This document shows, in pieces, positions 51,954 to 60,561 of a stretch of 64,000 nucleotides of DNA (the stretch's first letter is position 1; each line of letters begins with the position of its first letter). The DNA comes from Bacillus massiliigorillae (GTDB lineage Bacteria; Bacillota; Bacilli; Bacillales; DSM-1321): contig NZ_HG428743.1 of the NCBI RefSeq assembly GCF_000380245.2, positions 45,772-109,771 of the forward strand, read 5' to 3'. The notes under the pieces are model-generated. The model ran no database searches and was not told the DNA's origin. It saw nothing but the letters and a program-made list of their open reading frames with translations. Position numbers and translations under genes: made by a program.

Positions 51954-52709
51954 TTAAATAAGCCTTCCTCCATCAATAATAATCGTTTGACCAGTTATAT
52001 AAGATGACGCCTCAGAAGCAAGTAAAGCTACAGTCCCTGCTAAATCATCCAATTCACCTAATCGTTTAATAGGCATTGCCGAAAGCAGTTTACTTCGAAA
52101 TGCTTCATTTGAAAGTTCTTCTTCGTTTAAAGCCGTTTGAATATACCCTGGAGCAATGGCATTTACATTGATGTTATACCTAGCCCATTCTTTCGCCAAA
52201 GCTCTTGTAAGGTTAATGACGCCAGCTTTACTTGCGCAATATGGAGCCATAGCATTACTGCCTTTCATACCTGCCAAAGAGGAAACATTGATTATTTTTC
52301 CGTACTTCTGCTCCTTCATGACCTTAGCTACAGCTTGTGCACAGAAAAATACGCCTTTTAAGTTTGTGTCGACAACTCTGTCCCAGTCTTCTTCAGTCAC
52401 TTCTAGGGCAAACTTCGTTACTCCCACTCCTGCATTATTGATAAGAATATCTATTTTTCCGAACTCTTCTGTTACTGTTTTCACCATTTGATTAATAGAG
52501 GAAATGTCTTGTACATCAACTGAAAGTGCAATAGACCTGCGCCCCATGCTGCGAATCTTCTCAGCAACCAGTTCCCCTTCTGCTTGATTTCGGCTTGTAA
52601 TGACAACGTCTGCTCCTTGTTCTGCCAAAGCATAGGCCATCCCTGAACCCAACCCTTTGCTTCCTCCAGTGACAATAGCCACTCGTCCACTTAAGTCGAA
52701 TCTGTTCAT
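51954..52709 (-). CDS. Short-chain dehydrogenase/reductase (SDR 3)
   Basis: A 251-residue classical SDR: VTGGSKGLGSGMAYAL, NNAGVGV, NVSSLAGMKG, YCASKAG and IAPGYIQT. ATG at 52709, with GGGAGGAGAGG upstream. It lies between two acyl-CoA dehydrogenase genes. In levulinate-type operons an SDR (LvaD) oxidoreduces the 3- or 4-position of the CoA ester, and a similar role is proposed here. Generic 3-oxoacyl reductase activity is the alternative. Confidence 0.9.
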   Translation of the reverse strand: MNRFDLSGRVAIVTGGSKGLGSGMAYALAEQGADVVITSRNQAEGELVAEKIRSMGRRSIALSVDVQDISSINQMVKTVTEEFGKIDILINNAGVGVTKFALEVTEEDWDRVVDTNLKGVFFCAQAVAKVMKEQKYGKIINVSSLAGMKGSNAMAPYCASKAGVINLTRALAKEWARYNINVNAIAPGYIQTALNEEELSNEAFRSKLLSAMPIKRLGELDDLAGTVALLASEASSYITGQTIIIDGGRLI

Positions 52710-52756
52710 AAGCCTCTCCTCCCTTTTTTCATTTTTCATAGACCAAAAAGATACAA

Positions 52757-53905
52757 TTACTTGTACTCTTGATGTAACTGAGAAGCGATAATATTCTTTT
52801 GAATTTCTGACGTACCTTCGTAAATCTTGGTAATTCTCGCATCGCGGTAATAACGTTCAACCGGGAATTCTGAGATATAGCCAATCCCTCCATGAATCTG
52901 TACGGCCTTATCTGCGACACGATTATAAATCTCAGAACCTAGTAGTTTTACCATTGCTGCTTCCTTAATCACTTTCATTTGTTGATCTACCATCCATGCC
53001 ACGCGATACGTCATCGAACGAAGAGTTTCTACATCTAAGGCCATCTCGGCTAAGTAATGCTGGATAATTTGCTGTTCAAAAATCGGTTTATCAAACTGTA
53101 TTCTCGTATGTGCGTGATCAACAGACATCTCTAGCAATTTCGCACAAGAACCTAGATTTCTCGCTGCTAGTCCAGCCCGTCCATTGGCGAGGATTTTCAA
53201 TGCATTCACATACCCTTGTCCCTCTTTACCAAGCACATTTTCTACCGGTACTTCACAGTCTTCAAAGAAAATTTCTGCAGAATGTGACCCTTTGAGCCCC
53301 ATTTTCTTCTCGTTTTTCCCTAACTGGAAGCCTGGAAAGTCTTTTTCTACAATAAAAGAAGTAATCCCCTTAGCTCCCGCAGAAGGGTCAGTAACAGCCA
53401 TAACTGTAAAAACATCGGCAATTGGTGCATTCGTAATATAATGTTTCGTTCCATTTAATATGAATTTATCCCCTTTTCGAACCGCAGTCGTTCTCAAGTT
53501 CGTCGCATGGGACCCTGCACTCGGTTCCGTCAATGCAAAGGCACCAATCATCTCGCCCTTTGCCATCGCTGGTAAATACTTTCGCTTTTGTGCCTCATTC
53601 CCCATCTCAACAATTCCAACAGAGCCGATTCCAGTATGTGCTCCAATGACAGTGGTATAGCCATTATGTGTTCTTCCTAATTCCTCATAAACGGCGCACT
53701 TTCCAACCATCCCAATACCTATTCCATCGTATTCCTCAGGGATACTTAAGCCGAATAACCCCATTTCCTTAGACATCCGCATGATGCGCTCTGGAATCTC
53801 ATCCTGTTCCTCGATTTCCATCGCAACGGGGTCTACCTCGCCATCAATAAACTCTCTAATACTCTGTTTTAATAATGTAATATCATCAGATAAATGGAAA
53901 TCCAT
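52757..53905 (-). CDS. Acyl-CoA dehydrogenase (canonical)
   Basis: A 382-residue FAD enzyme introducing the trans-2 double bond in acyl-CoA. Signatures are ALTEPSAGSHATNLRTTA, QIHGGIGYISEFPVERYYRDARITKIYEGTSEIQ with the catalytic Glu in YEGTSEIQ, and LGKNEKKMGLKGS. It resembles short/branched-chain or acyl-CoA dehydrogenases of beta-oxidation. The start is either ATG at 53905 or GTG at 53914. It is followed by SDR 3 and preceded by the hydroxyacyl-CoA dehydrogenase gene (11-21 bp), in one operon. Confidence 0.93.
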   Translation of the reverse strand: MDFHLSDDITLLKQSIREFIDGEVDPVAMEIEEQDEIPERIMRMSKEMGLFGLSIPEEYDGIGIGMVGKCAVYEELGRTHNGYTTVIGAHTGIGSVGIVEMGNEAQKRKYLPAMAKGEMIGAFALTEPSAGSHATNLRTTAVRKGDKFILNGTKHYITNAPIADVFTVMAVTDPSAGAKGITSFIVEKDFPGFQLGKNEKKMGLKGSHSAEIFFEDCEVPVENVLGKEGQGYVNALKILANGRAGLAARNLGSCAKLLEMSVDHAHTRIQFDKPIFEQQIIQHYLAEMALDVETLRSMTYRVAWMVDQQMKVIKEAAMVKLLGSEIYNRVADKAVQIHGGIGYISEFPVERYYRDARITKIYEGTSEIQKNIIASQLHQEYK

Positions 53906-53925
53906 GATGTTCACAATCCTTTCTA

Positions 53926-54777
53926 TTAATTGGAATAACTGTAAAATCCTTGACCTGATTTCTTTCCTAAACGCCCGGCTTTCACATATTTCACCAGTAG
54001 TGGAGAAGGACGATATTTTTCTCCTAAATGGTGATATAAATATTCCATATTGCGTAATCGACTATCTAATCCAACTAAATCAACTAGTTCTAGTGGCCCC
54101 ATCGGATGGTTTAATCCAAGTTTAAGAGCTTTGTCGATGTCCTCGGCTGAAGCTATGCCTTCCATCAACATATTCATAGCCTCGTTTCCAATCAAACAAT
54201 TCATTCGACTCGTTACAAAACCAGGAAACTCATTCACTTCGACGGATTCTTTCCCCATCTTTTCTGCTACTTGTTTAACAACCTCGACTGTCTCATCAGA
54301 TGTATTTAAACCTCGGATAATTTCAATCAATTTCATACGATGAACTGGATTAAAGAAATGCATAGCAACACATTTATCAGGCCTGTCCGTAGATGCTGCA
54401 ATTTCTGTTGGGCTCATAGTAGAGGTATTAGTGGCTAAGATTGTATGAGAAGGTGCCCATTCATCCAACTGCTGAAAAATATCGATTTTAAGCTCCATAA
54501 TTTCCAAAACGGCTTCTATAACTAAGTCCGTTTTTGCTACAGCTTCCTGCATCTCTGTAGTATAAGAAAGATGATTTTTTGCACTGTCTCGTTGTTCAGC
54601 CTGTATATAACCCTTCTCTACACTTTTATCTAATTGATGATTAATATAGCTTCTTGCCTGCTCAATGGCCTCTTGACGAATATCCTGCAACGTTACCGAG
54701 AATCCTGCTAATGCCGCAGTATAAGCAATCCCTCGCCCCATCGTGCCACTGCCGATTACAGCAATATGATGAACCAT
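53926..54777 (-). CDS. 3-hydroxybutyryl/3-hydroxyacyl-CoA dehydrogenase
   Basis: A 283-residue NAD-dependent enzyme of the HBDH family. Rossmann motif VIGSGTMGRGIAYTAALAG at 7-25, TNTSTMSPTEIAASTD, catalytic His in MHFFNPVHRMKLIEI and the C-terminal FVTSRMN/HPMGPLELVDLVGLD dimer domain. It oxidises 3-hydroxyacyl-CoA to 3-ketoacyl-CoA ahead of the thiolase. GGGAGG precedes the ATG. It is the first gene of the run ending with the ComB-like gene, and regulon element copy 3 lies about 220 bp upstream. Confidence 0.95.
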   Translation of the reverse strand: MVHHIAVIGSGTMGRGIAYTAALAGFSVTLQDIRQEAIEQARSYINHQLDKSVEKGYIQAEQRDSAKNHLSYTTEMQEAVAKTDLVIEAVLEIMELKIDIFQQLDEWAPSHTILATNTSTMSPTEIAASTDRPDKCVAMHFFNPVHRMKLIEIIRGLNTSDETVEVVKQVAEKMGKESVEVNEFPGFVTSRMNCLIGNEAMNMLMEGIASAEDIDKALKLGLNHPMGPLELVDLVGLDSRLRNMEYLYHHLGEKYRPSPLLVKYVKAGRLGKKSGQGFYSYSN

Positions 54778-54993
54778 TTCAAAAACCTCCCACTATAATG
54801 TTTTCTTTTATTTACTCCCGTTTTCTCAGGATTTCACTTACAACATGACATATTGAGTAAATAGGAGGAATTTCAATACTATGTATAAAGATGGGTTTCA
54901 TAAGGTATATGGGAAAAGAGGATAATAGTATATTTCAGTATGAATAGAACCTTCCCAATCGATTAATATTCTGAATAATTAAAATTTTTATTA

Positions 54994-55073
54994 TTTGTAT
55001 ATTATATAAACATATAAGGAAATTCGATGTAAAATACAAATTTACAATATCTATATAAGCATGAGTTATGATT
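54994..55073 (-). promoter_or_regulatory. Regulon element copy 3 (TGTAAA-N7-TTTACA)
   Basis: Almost identical to 31061-31140, with a perfect TGTAAA (55028-55033) / TTTACA (55041-55046) dyad. It is placed about 220 bp before the 3-hydroxyacyl-CoA dehydrogenase operon, with a TATAAT-like box on the minus strand. Confidence 0.65.
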
Positions 55074-55079
55074 AATCTT

Positions 55080-55554
55080 GAACAGAACAGGAATCACGCA
55101 ACCAACCTTTGTTCCTATGACAGTTCGTTGATTGGATGAAACAACAGAATCGTGCTCTTTGTAAAGGCACAACAAAGTAAAGCAGCCCCTAGACGTAAAA
55201 ACCATGCAAAGCTTCTTCGTCATGGATTGCTTAAAGCTATTTAAAAGGAAATAGTTTGCTATTGTGGGAGTATTATTAGAGGAACGTTTGAAACAAATCA
55301 ACCACAAGAGATGTTAGAAAGAGAAATATGACGTTTGGTTCAATTGTTTCAAACGTTTTAAATGTATCGGCTTAAAAAATGCTTGAAGCTAGTGCCGAAT
55401 GCGTGGTGAATGAAAAAAATTCAACAAATAACAATATGTCCTCTATTTCTTAACAAAGCACTAAGCTTTGCCGAAAAGGGGCTTTTCTTATTCATATAAA
55501 GCGTTTTCATTGTTGAGGATAATGAGAAAAACCTTAAAATATATTTAACATTCC
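55080..55554. other. Gene-free stretch, partly duplicated from the copy-2 region
   Basis: Contains CTATGACAGTT and ATTGGATGAAACAACA, matching 47470-47510, and a TAAAGCGTTTTCA cre-like half near 55497. No believable gene: the frames are broken by stops and lack ribosome binding sites. Confidence 0.4.
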
Positions 55555-56046
55555 TTATTTGTGCGATTTAGCAGGAATATTAACACTACAAATACTTCCA
55601 CTATAAAAAATAAGTGGCTTTTTCTCTTCATTTCTTGAAATCTCTTTAACTAACCCTGTAACAATAATATGGTCTCCACCTTCAAGAACCTCATTAACAT
55701 TGCAAATAATCGTTGATAAATTTTCTTTTAATACAGGAACACCATCGCAAGAAAGTTCATAGTTTGCATTTGCAAATTTATCTGCTCCTCCCTTTGCGAA
55801 TGACCAACAATCATTTTCTTGTTCTTCTGATAATATATTCACCACAAACGGACGACCTTTTTCAAAAGCTGGGATACTACTACTTTTCTTATCAATACAA
55901 ACTAAAATTAAAGGTGGTTCTAATGATAATGATGAAAATGCATTTGCAGTTAAGCCAATATTTTTTCCTTCTTCATCTTTTGCTGTAATAATAGTAACTC
56001 CAGTCGCAAATGTCCCCATTGTATTTCGAAATTCTCTTTGATCCAT
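55555..56046 (-). CDS. Flavin reductase (HpaC-like), partner of a two-component monooxygenase
   Basis: A 163-residue split-barrel flavin reductase. N-terminal RNTMGTFATGVTIITAKDEEGKNIGLTANAFSSLSLEPPLILVCID is diagnostic, and a His near GGDHIIVTGLV completes the NAD(P)H site region. It supplies reduced FMN or FAD to an oxygenase, here most probably the luciferase-like monooxygenase at 42551. AAAGGAG precedes the ATG. It is a single gene with regulon element copy 4 about 230 bp upstream. Confidence 0.92.
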   Translation of the reverse strand: MDQREFRNTMGTFATGVTIITAKDEEGKNIGLTANAFSSLSLEPPLILVCIDKKSSSIPAFEKGRPFVVNILSEEQENDCWSFAKGGADKFANANYELSCDGVPVLKENLSTIICNVNEVLEGGDHIIVTGLVKEISRNEEKKPLIFYSGSICSVNIPAKSHK

Positions 56047-56277
56047 CACACATCTTCTCCTTTGTCGTACTTATATTTAAAATATAAAATCTCCTAAATA
56101 AATGAATGATACATAATAAAAATGATACAAATGACTAACACAATCGTGTCTCTCGAAATTTCATTTACAAACAATAAAATAAATCACAGGCAAAGAGGAA
56201 GAGTGGAAATAGAATTTTTAGATGTGGGCTACACTCTTCCTAACACCTTAGTATTACAAACAGTTCAATTGCTCCTG

Positions 56278-56357
56278 TTTGTATATTATATAAACATATA
56301 AAGAATTTCGATGTAAAATACATGTTTGCAATATCGATATAAGCATTCATTATAATC
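56278..56357 (-). promoter_or_regulatory. Regulon element copy 4
   Basis: Aligns with 31061-31140; the dyad is TGTAAA-N7-TTTGCA. It lies upstream of the flavin reductase gene and ties it to the island's regulation. The rest of 56358-56662 holds no recognisable gene. Confidence 0.6.
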
Positions 56358-56662
56358 AACCTTCATCAAAATACCTATGATTACACACATTAGCTCTACA
56401 TAATACTACTCGCTTCTCCATCTTTTACATCTCTTTTTAAACAAGATCCAGGATCAACTTCATACGTAATAGAAAAAAATCAATAGTCATGTATAAGCCA
56501 AACCATAAATAGTCCGGGAATCTCCTGCCGCGCTTTCGCTTGCCTATCGCTACCTCGCTACGTCCCCCAAAACACTATATAAATATATAAGTGTAGTACT
56601 CTCTCAGAAACAAAGACCCAAGGAGAATATAGATATGTAATGGCAGACTGGCTTATTTAATT

Positions 56663-58189
56663 TCAACTCGTATTTCGTATCGAAGTAATATGCTCTAATT
56701 GATAAATTGGAATATCTTTCGTTATGACAATGTTTCCTACAGTAAGTGGCTCTAACGCCATTTCTTGAGTGTCTGCTAGTAAATGATGCAGTATTTGCTG
56801 CGCTACTTGTTTTGTATTTTTTCGTAAGAATAGTAGATTTTGAATGTATAGTTTACGACTTGTTAGCTTTGTATACGCCTTTCGACCACGTCCTACTGTC
56901 TCAGTAACAAGTCTACTTGAGCGTTTAATCACTTCTTTCATTGTAGATAGTGCCATACCTAGCTGTTCTGCAAGCATGCTTAAAGAGCCTTGTAAATACG
57001 GATTTTCAAGACTTTGGTGCTTTTCAATATAAGTAATCATATCTTCTTCCCACTCGTCATAATGCGAGCGCTGACGATCTTCACGATCCTTTTTAAACTT
57101 ATACCATCCTTCTTTTCCGTGAAACTTTGCCTTTCCATCGGTCCACAACGCTAATAAGCCTTCCACGTAGTCACGCTTCACGCCCTTGTACTTACCTGAA
57201 TAGGCACTGTTTAACGTTTTCTCGAACTCATTTTTAGATAGTGGTGCATGTAATTCACTGTTGAACTGATCCAGCTCATCATAAGCAGCTTCTAACGAAC
57301 GACCACTCACGTAATTCGCTAATGCTAACGTAAAGAGCGCATTATTACGACTTGCACCAAAATGCCCTTTATCAATGCCTTTGGTGCATAGTAACGTACG
57401 ATACCACTCCGTTGAAACGTAATCCACGCTTGGTGTGTGATTACTGTACACCACATGCAAGGATGTTTGTTGCTGTGCTTCATATTTCTTTGACCATACT
57501 AATAATTGAGCTGTATTAGCCCCTTCACCGTAAAAATCGAGTACATTTTCTTCTCTTGGTATACGATAAAAACCAAATGGTACACAGTTTGTATCAATTG
57601 GTGCATATTTCGAAAGCGCTTTGCGAATATTGTGTGATAAACGCTCTGCCACACGCAGTGATTTATAGTCATCCTTTTTATGAATGTAAAAAGGCGTTTC
57701 AAGCACATAAAACACCTGGTAACCACGAGGTGTTTCTAGTAATACATTCGGGCGTGGTAAGCCAACTTCTTCGCAACCCAAATAAAGGCCATAAATGTCC
57801 ACGTTTTTTGAATCAATATCAAAGCTAATCACATTAATTTGCTTTAAATTCTCGCGTGTATGCCCTTTTATTTGTCGTCGTTTGAAATCATAGTATGTAC
57901 CACCACGATATGTATTCGGTGTCCAGTGTGTAAGTTGTTGGTGCTTTTCCTGTAGCGTTTCGTACGATGTGATCACGTAACCTTTGCCTTCTGTGAGGTC
58001 GGCTTTCGATGGAGAAACAAAGACCACTCCTTTACGGTAAGGGTGTGTTTTTTTAGAATAGGATGCTAGTCGTTCTAATGGTGCACTTGAACGTTTCTTC
58101 TTATATAGTAGCAAGCTATCATGTGTCATAAACTGCATAATTTCAATAATTGATATCGCCTTTTGACTTACATTATTTCTTATCTCCAT
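56663..58189 (-). CDS. Primase/PriCT-type plasmid replication initiation protein
   Basis: A 508-residue protein. The N-terminal half resembles an archaeo-eukaryotic-type primase domain: hydrophobic-Asp-x-Asp motif ISFDIDSKN (residues 121-129) and GFYRIPREENV (206-216). A PriCT-1-like domain follows (about 265-340, GASRNNALFTLALANYVSG), and then a basic region with a probable winged helix (about 405-445, SLSMLAEQLGMALSTMKEVIKRS). ATG at 58189 has GAGAGGTG 6 nt upstream; the frame is open to 58315. A large repeat array lies just upstream, the usual layout of a plasmid rep gene and its origin. An integrated element's primase is the alternative. Confidence 0.75.
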   Translation of the reverse strand: MEIRNNVSQKAISIIEIMQFMTHDSLLLYKKKRSSAPLERLASYSKKTHPYRKGVVFVSPSKADLTEGKGYVITSYETLQEKHQQLTHWTPNTYRGGTYYDFKRRQIKGHTRENLKQINVISFDIDSKNVDIYGLYLGCEEVGLPRPNVLLETPRGYQVFYVLETPFYIHKKDDYKSLRVAERLSHNIRKALSKYAPIDTNCVPFGFYRIPREENVLDFYGEGANTAQLLVWSKKYEAQQQTSLHVVYSNHTPSVDYVSTEWYRTLLCTKGIDKGHFGASRNNALFTLALANYVSGRSLEAAYDELDQFNSELHAPLSKNEFEKTLNSAYSGKYKGVKRDYVEGLLALWTDGKAKFHGKEGWYKFKKDREDRQRSHYDEWEEDMITYIEKHQSLENPYLQGSLSMLAEQLGMALSTMKEVIKRSSRLVTETVGRGRKAYTKLTSRKLYIQNLLFLRKNTKQVAQQILHHLLADTQEMALEPLTVGNIVITKDIPIYQLEHITSIRNTS

Positions 58190-58424
58190 CGTGATCACCT
58201 CTCCCCTTAGCAAACTAGTAAAATATGCACCATTGACTCTTGTAAAACTGTGTAAAAAACACGTGACGAACAACGGCATATTTCGACCCATTTTTATGTT
58301 AGATGTATTATACAAAAATCGTTTTCTGAAAAAGGGCGCTCTCTAAGGGGAAATGCACCAAAAAAAAGAGCCCTTGAAGCCTACAGCCCCAAGGGTTCAA
58401 AAAAAGTTTTATTTTTTTTTAATG

Positions 58425-59428
58425 CAGGTTGCACGGAAAAAGTGGTGCATTTCCAGCATAATGCACCACTTTTGCGACAAGTCACTTAATTCGAAATCCA
58501 TCCTAACCTCTTGTGCCACGAGCCCTACAGCACTTATCTTTATGCGACATACCACACAGGTTACACGAAACGACACTTCACTGGTGCATTTTTTACTGCA
58601 CAGGTTGCACGGAAAACACATAAACTCGTAACATCCGCACCCTAATATGCACCACTGGAAAGTAAAACATTGATTTAACAGCGTTTTTTACCATACAGGT
58701 TGCACGTAGATTTCGTTCAACCTGTTCATTTAGTACACAGGTTGAACGAAAATGGACGTTTTTAAGGGGAAAGTTTGTGTGTGATTGGACTTTTTCTGTG
58801 CAGGTTGAGCACGTGCACATGGTTCAGTCACGTGGAAACTGTGTGGTACGCATGCTTCATACACCAGTTGTTCAGAGGTAAAGTGGTGCGGTTTCGGGCA
58901 ACCTGTGTAGTATTTGTGTTTACTACACACGTTGAACGAGCTTATAAAGGTGCCGTGCCGATCAAAGTGTGTAGCACGCAGAACTTCCCATACAGGATGA
59001 ACGGAAAATGAACTGGTGCTTGTACGAGAAACCTGTGTAGTACACAGGATTACCACACAGGTTGAACGGAAAATGAAACGGTGCTTGTACGAGAAACCTG
59101 TGTAGTACGCAGACTTGCCACGCAGCTTGAACGAAAAAGAACTGGTGCTTGTACGAGAAACCTGTGTAGTACGCAGACTTGCCACGCAGCTTGAACGGAA
59201 AATGAAACGGTGCTTGTACGAGAAACCTGTGTAGTACGCAGACTTGCCACGCAGCTTGAACGAAAAAGAACTGGTGCTTGTACGAGAAACCTGTGTAGTA
59301 CGCAAACTTTCCCACACAGTGTGAACGGAAAATGAAACGGTGCTTGATCGTTCAAGCTGTGTGCTACACACTCTTTCCACACATATTGAACGAAAAAAGT
59401 GGTGCATTTTCGGGCAACCTGTGTAGTA
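58425..59428. repeat. Array of 63-65-bp repeats with internal dyads, candidate replication origin
   Basis: At least 14 copies of the core CAGGTTGAACG or a close variant, beginning at 58425, 58557, 58601, 58696, 58738, 58801, 58865, 58928, 58993, 59058, 59123, 59187, 59252, 59317 and 59382. From 58738 the spacing is 63-65 bp. Most units hold a dyad (best one: ACCTGTGT ... ACACAGGT at 59031-59062), and two linker types alternate (GAACGGAAAATGAAACGG and GAACGAAAAAGAACTGG), giving a near-identical ~129-bp super-repeat. The core array is flanked by copies of GTGGTGC-TTTCGGGCAACCTG (58882 and 59399). It lies upstream of the primase-type gene. Confidence 0.8.
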
Positions 59429-59448
59429 TCGCAAATATTCCCTTAAAG

Positions 59449-59482
59449 CAAAGAAACCCACCGTTATCGATGGGCTTCTTTC
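59449..59482. terminator. Hairpin closing the repeat array, terminator-like
   Basis: AAAGAAACCCA and TGGGCTTCTTT stem beside the last repeat. It could stop transcription entering the array. Confidence 0.55.
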
Positions 59483-59777
59483 CTTTGTACTATGATTGTT
59501 TGTGTTGATTGGAAGAAAGCACAAACAAATAGAAATTGAAAGGGTACAATTTTATGATACGCTTCTTTTTCCTAGTAGTATAATAATTTGTTTCGGAAAC
59601 GATTATTAGGACAGGTATGTTAATAAGCAGCTTATTTGAATAACCTTTTTCTACATTCTAAAATGAATAGGTCTCTAAATCAGAGTAAAAATAGTATTTT
59701 TATTCTAAATATGAAGGGCTATAATACTGTAAAAAAGATATATAGATTCAATGAAGTCTGCGGGAAGAGGGATTGTT

Positions 59778-60500
59778 TTGAAGTACGAAGTTATATTGTT
59801 TGATGTGGATGATACTCTATTGGATTTTGGAATTTCGCAACAAAATGCCTTGCAACATACCTTTATGGCATTTTCATTACCAACAGGAATGACTGATTAT
59901 GCACCACTTTATAAAGAAATTAGCAACGGATTATGGAGAGAATTAGAGCAAGGTCGCATCACACTTTCCGAGCTTAAAGTGGAGAGATTTAGACGATTAT
60001 TTGAAGCACGTCAGCTTGAAATTGATGCAGATGCCTTCAACAACATGTATTTAGACTCTTTAGGAAAACAAATTCATCCTTTACCTGGTGCGATAGAATT
60101 GTGTGAAAGACTGATGGATTATCGACTTGCGGTAATCACAAACGGTTTTACGGATGTGCAAAAAGCACGATTTAGCCATCCTCCTTTTGATCATACGTTT
60201 GAACAGCTTATCATTTCTGAAGAGACTGGTTTTCAAAAACCACAAATAGAAATTTTTGATTATGCCTTTGCCAAGCTGCATATTACGGATAAATCCAAAG
60301 TGTTGATGGTAGGCGATTCTTTAACATCTGATGTGCAAGGTGGTATCAACTATGGGATTGACACTTGTTGGTTTAATCCGCATGGTAAGGAAAATACGCT
60401 GGGAATTACGCCTACATATGAAATTCGTGATTTAATGGATGTTTTGAGCATTGTAGGAGAAACAAGAAATAATAACATATATGCAAACAAAATAGTTTGA
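59778..60500 (+). CDS. HAD-superfamily hydrolase (YjjG/YfnB-like nucleotidase)
   Basis: A 240-residue haloacid dehalogenase-type phosphatase: motif I LFDVDDTLLDFG (nucleophile Asp9), motif II VITNGF, and motif III/IV with QKPQIEIFDYA and MVGDSLTSDVQGG. It is closest in layout to YjjG-type nucleoside-5'-monophosphatases, which clear non-canonical nucleotides. TTG at 59778 is taken as the start because AGAGGG lies 7 nt before it and the protein then begins at the usual place. The gene stands alone and ends in a strong terminator. Confidence 0.88.
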   Translation: MKYEVILFDVDDTLLDFGISQQNALQHTFMAFSLPTGMTDYAPLYKEISNGLWRELEQGRITLSELKVERFRRLFEARQLEIDADAFNNMYLDSLGKQIHPLPGAIELCERLMDYRLAVITNGFTDVQKARFSHPPFDHTFEQLIISEETGFQKPQIEIFDYAFAKLHITDKSKVLMVGDSLTSDVQGGINYGIDTCWFNPHGKENTLGITPTYEIRDLMDVLSIVGETRNNNIYANKIV

Positions 60501-60504
60501 TAGC

Positions 60505-60549
60505 AAGGCCCTTCACTCAACATTCATAGTGAAGGGCCTTTTGCTTTTT
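60505..60549 (+). terminator. Rho-independent terminator
   Basis: AAGGCCCTTCACT and AGTGAAGGGCCTT (13-bp stem) followed by TTTTGCTTTTT. Confidence 0.9.
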
Positions 60550-60561
60550 ATAAATTCAAAA

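Noticed and set aside
55002..55307. 101-codon minus-strand frame over regulon element copy 3
   Set aside because: It overlaps the conserved regulatory element, has no ribosome binding site and Cys-rich accidental composition, and does not continue in the paralogous copies.
58425..59428. CRISPR array
   Set aside because: The DNA between cores is itself repeated, not unique spacers; unit spacing and dyads fit an origin or iteron array, and no cas gene is present.
58730..59524. Minus-strand open frames of 264, 117 and 110 codons inside the 65-bp repeat array
   Set aside because: They are translations of the same repeat in different frames. The unit is not a multiple of three, there is no ribosome binding site, and the products are repetitive Ser/Thr/Arg strings. 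The DNA-level repeat explains them.
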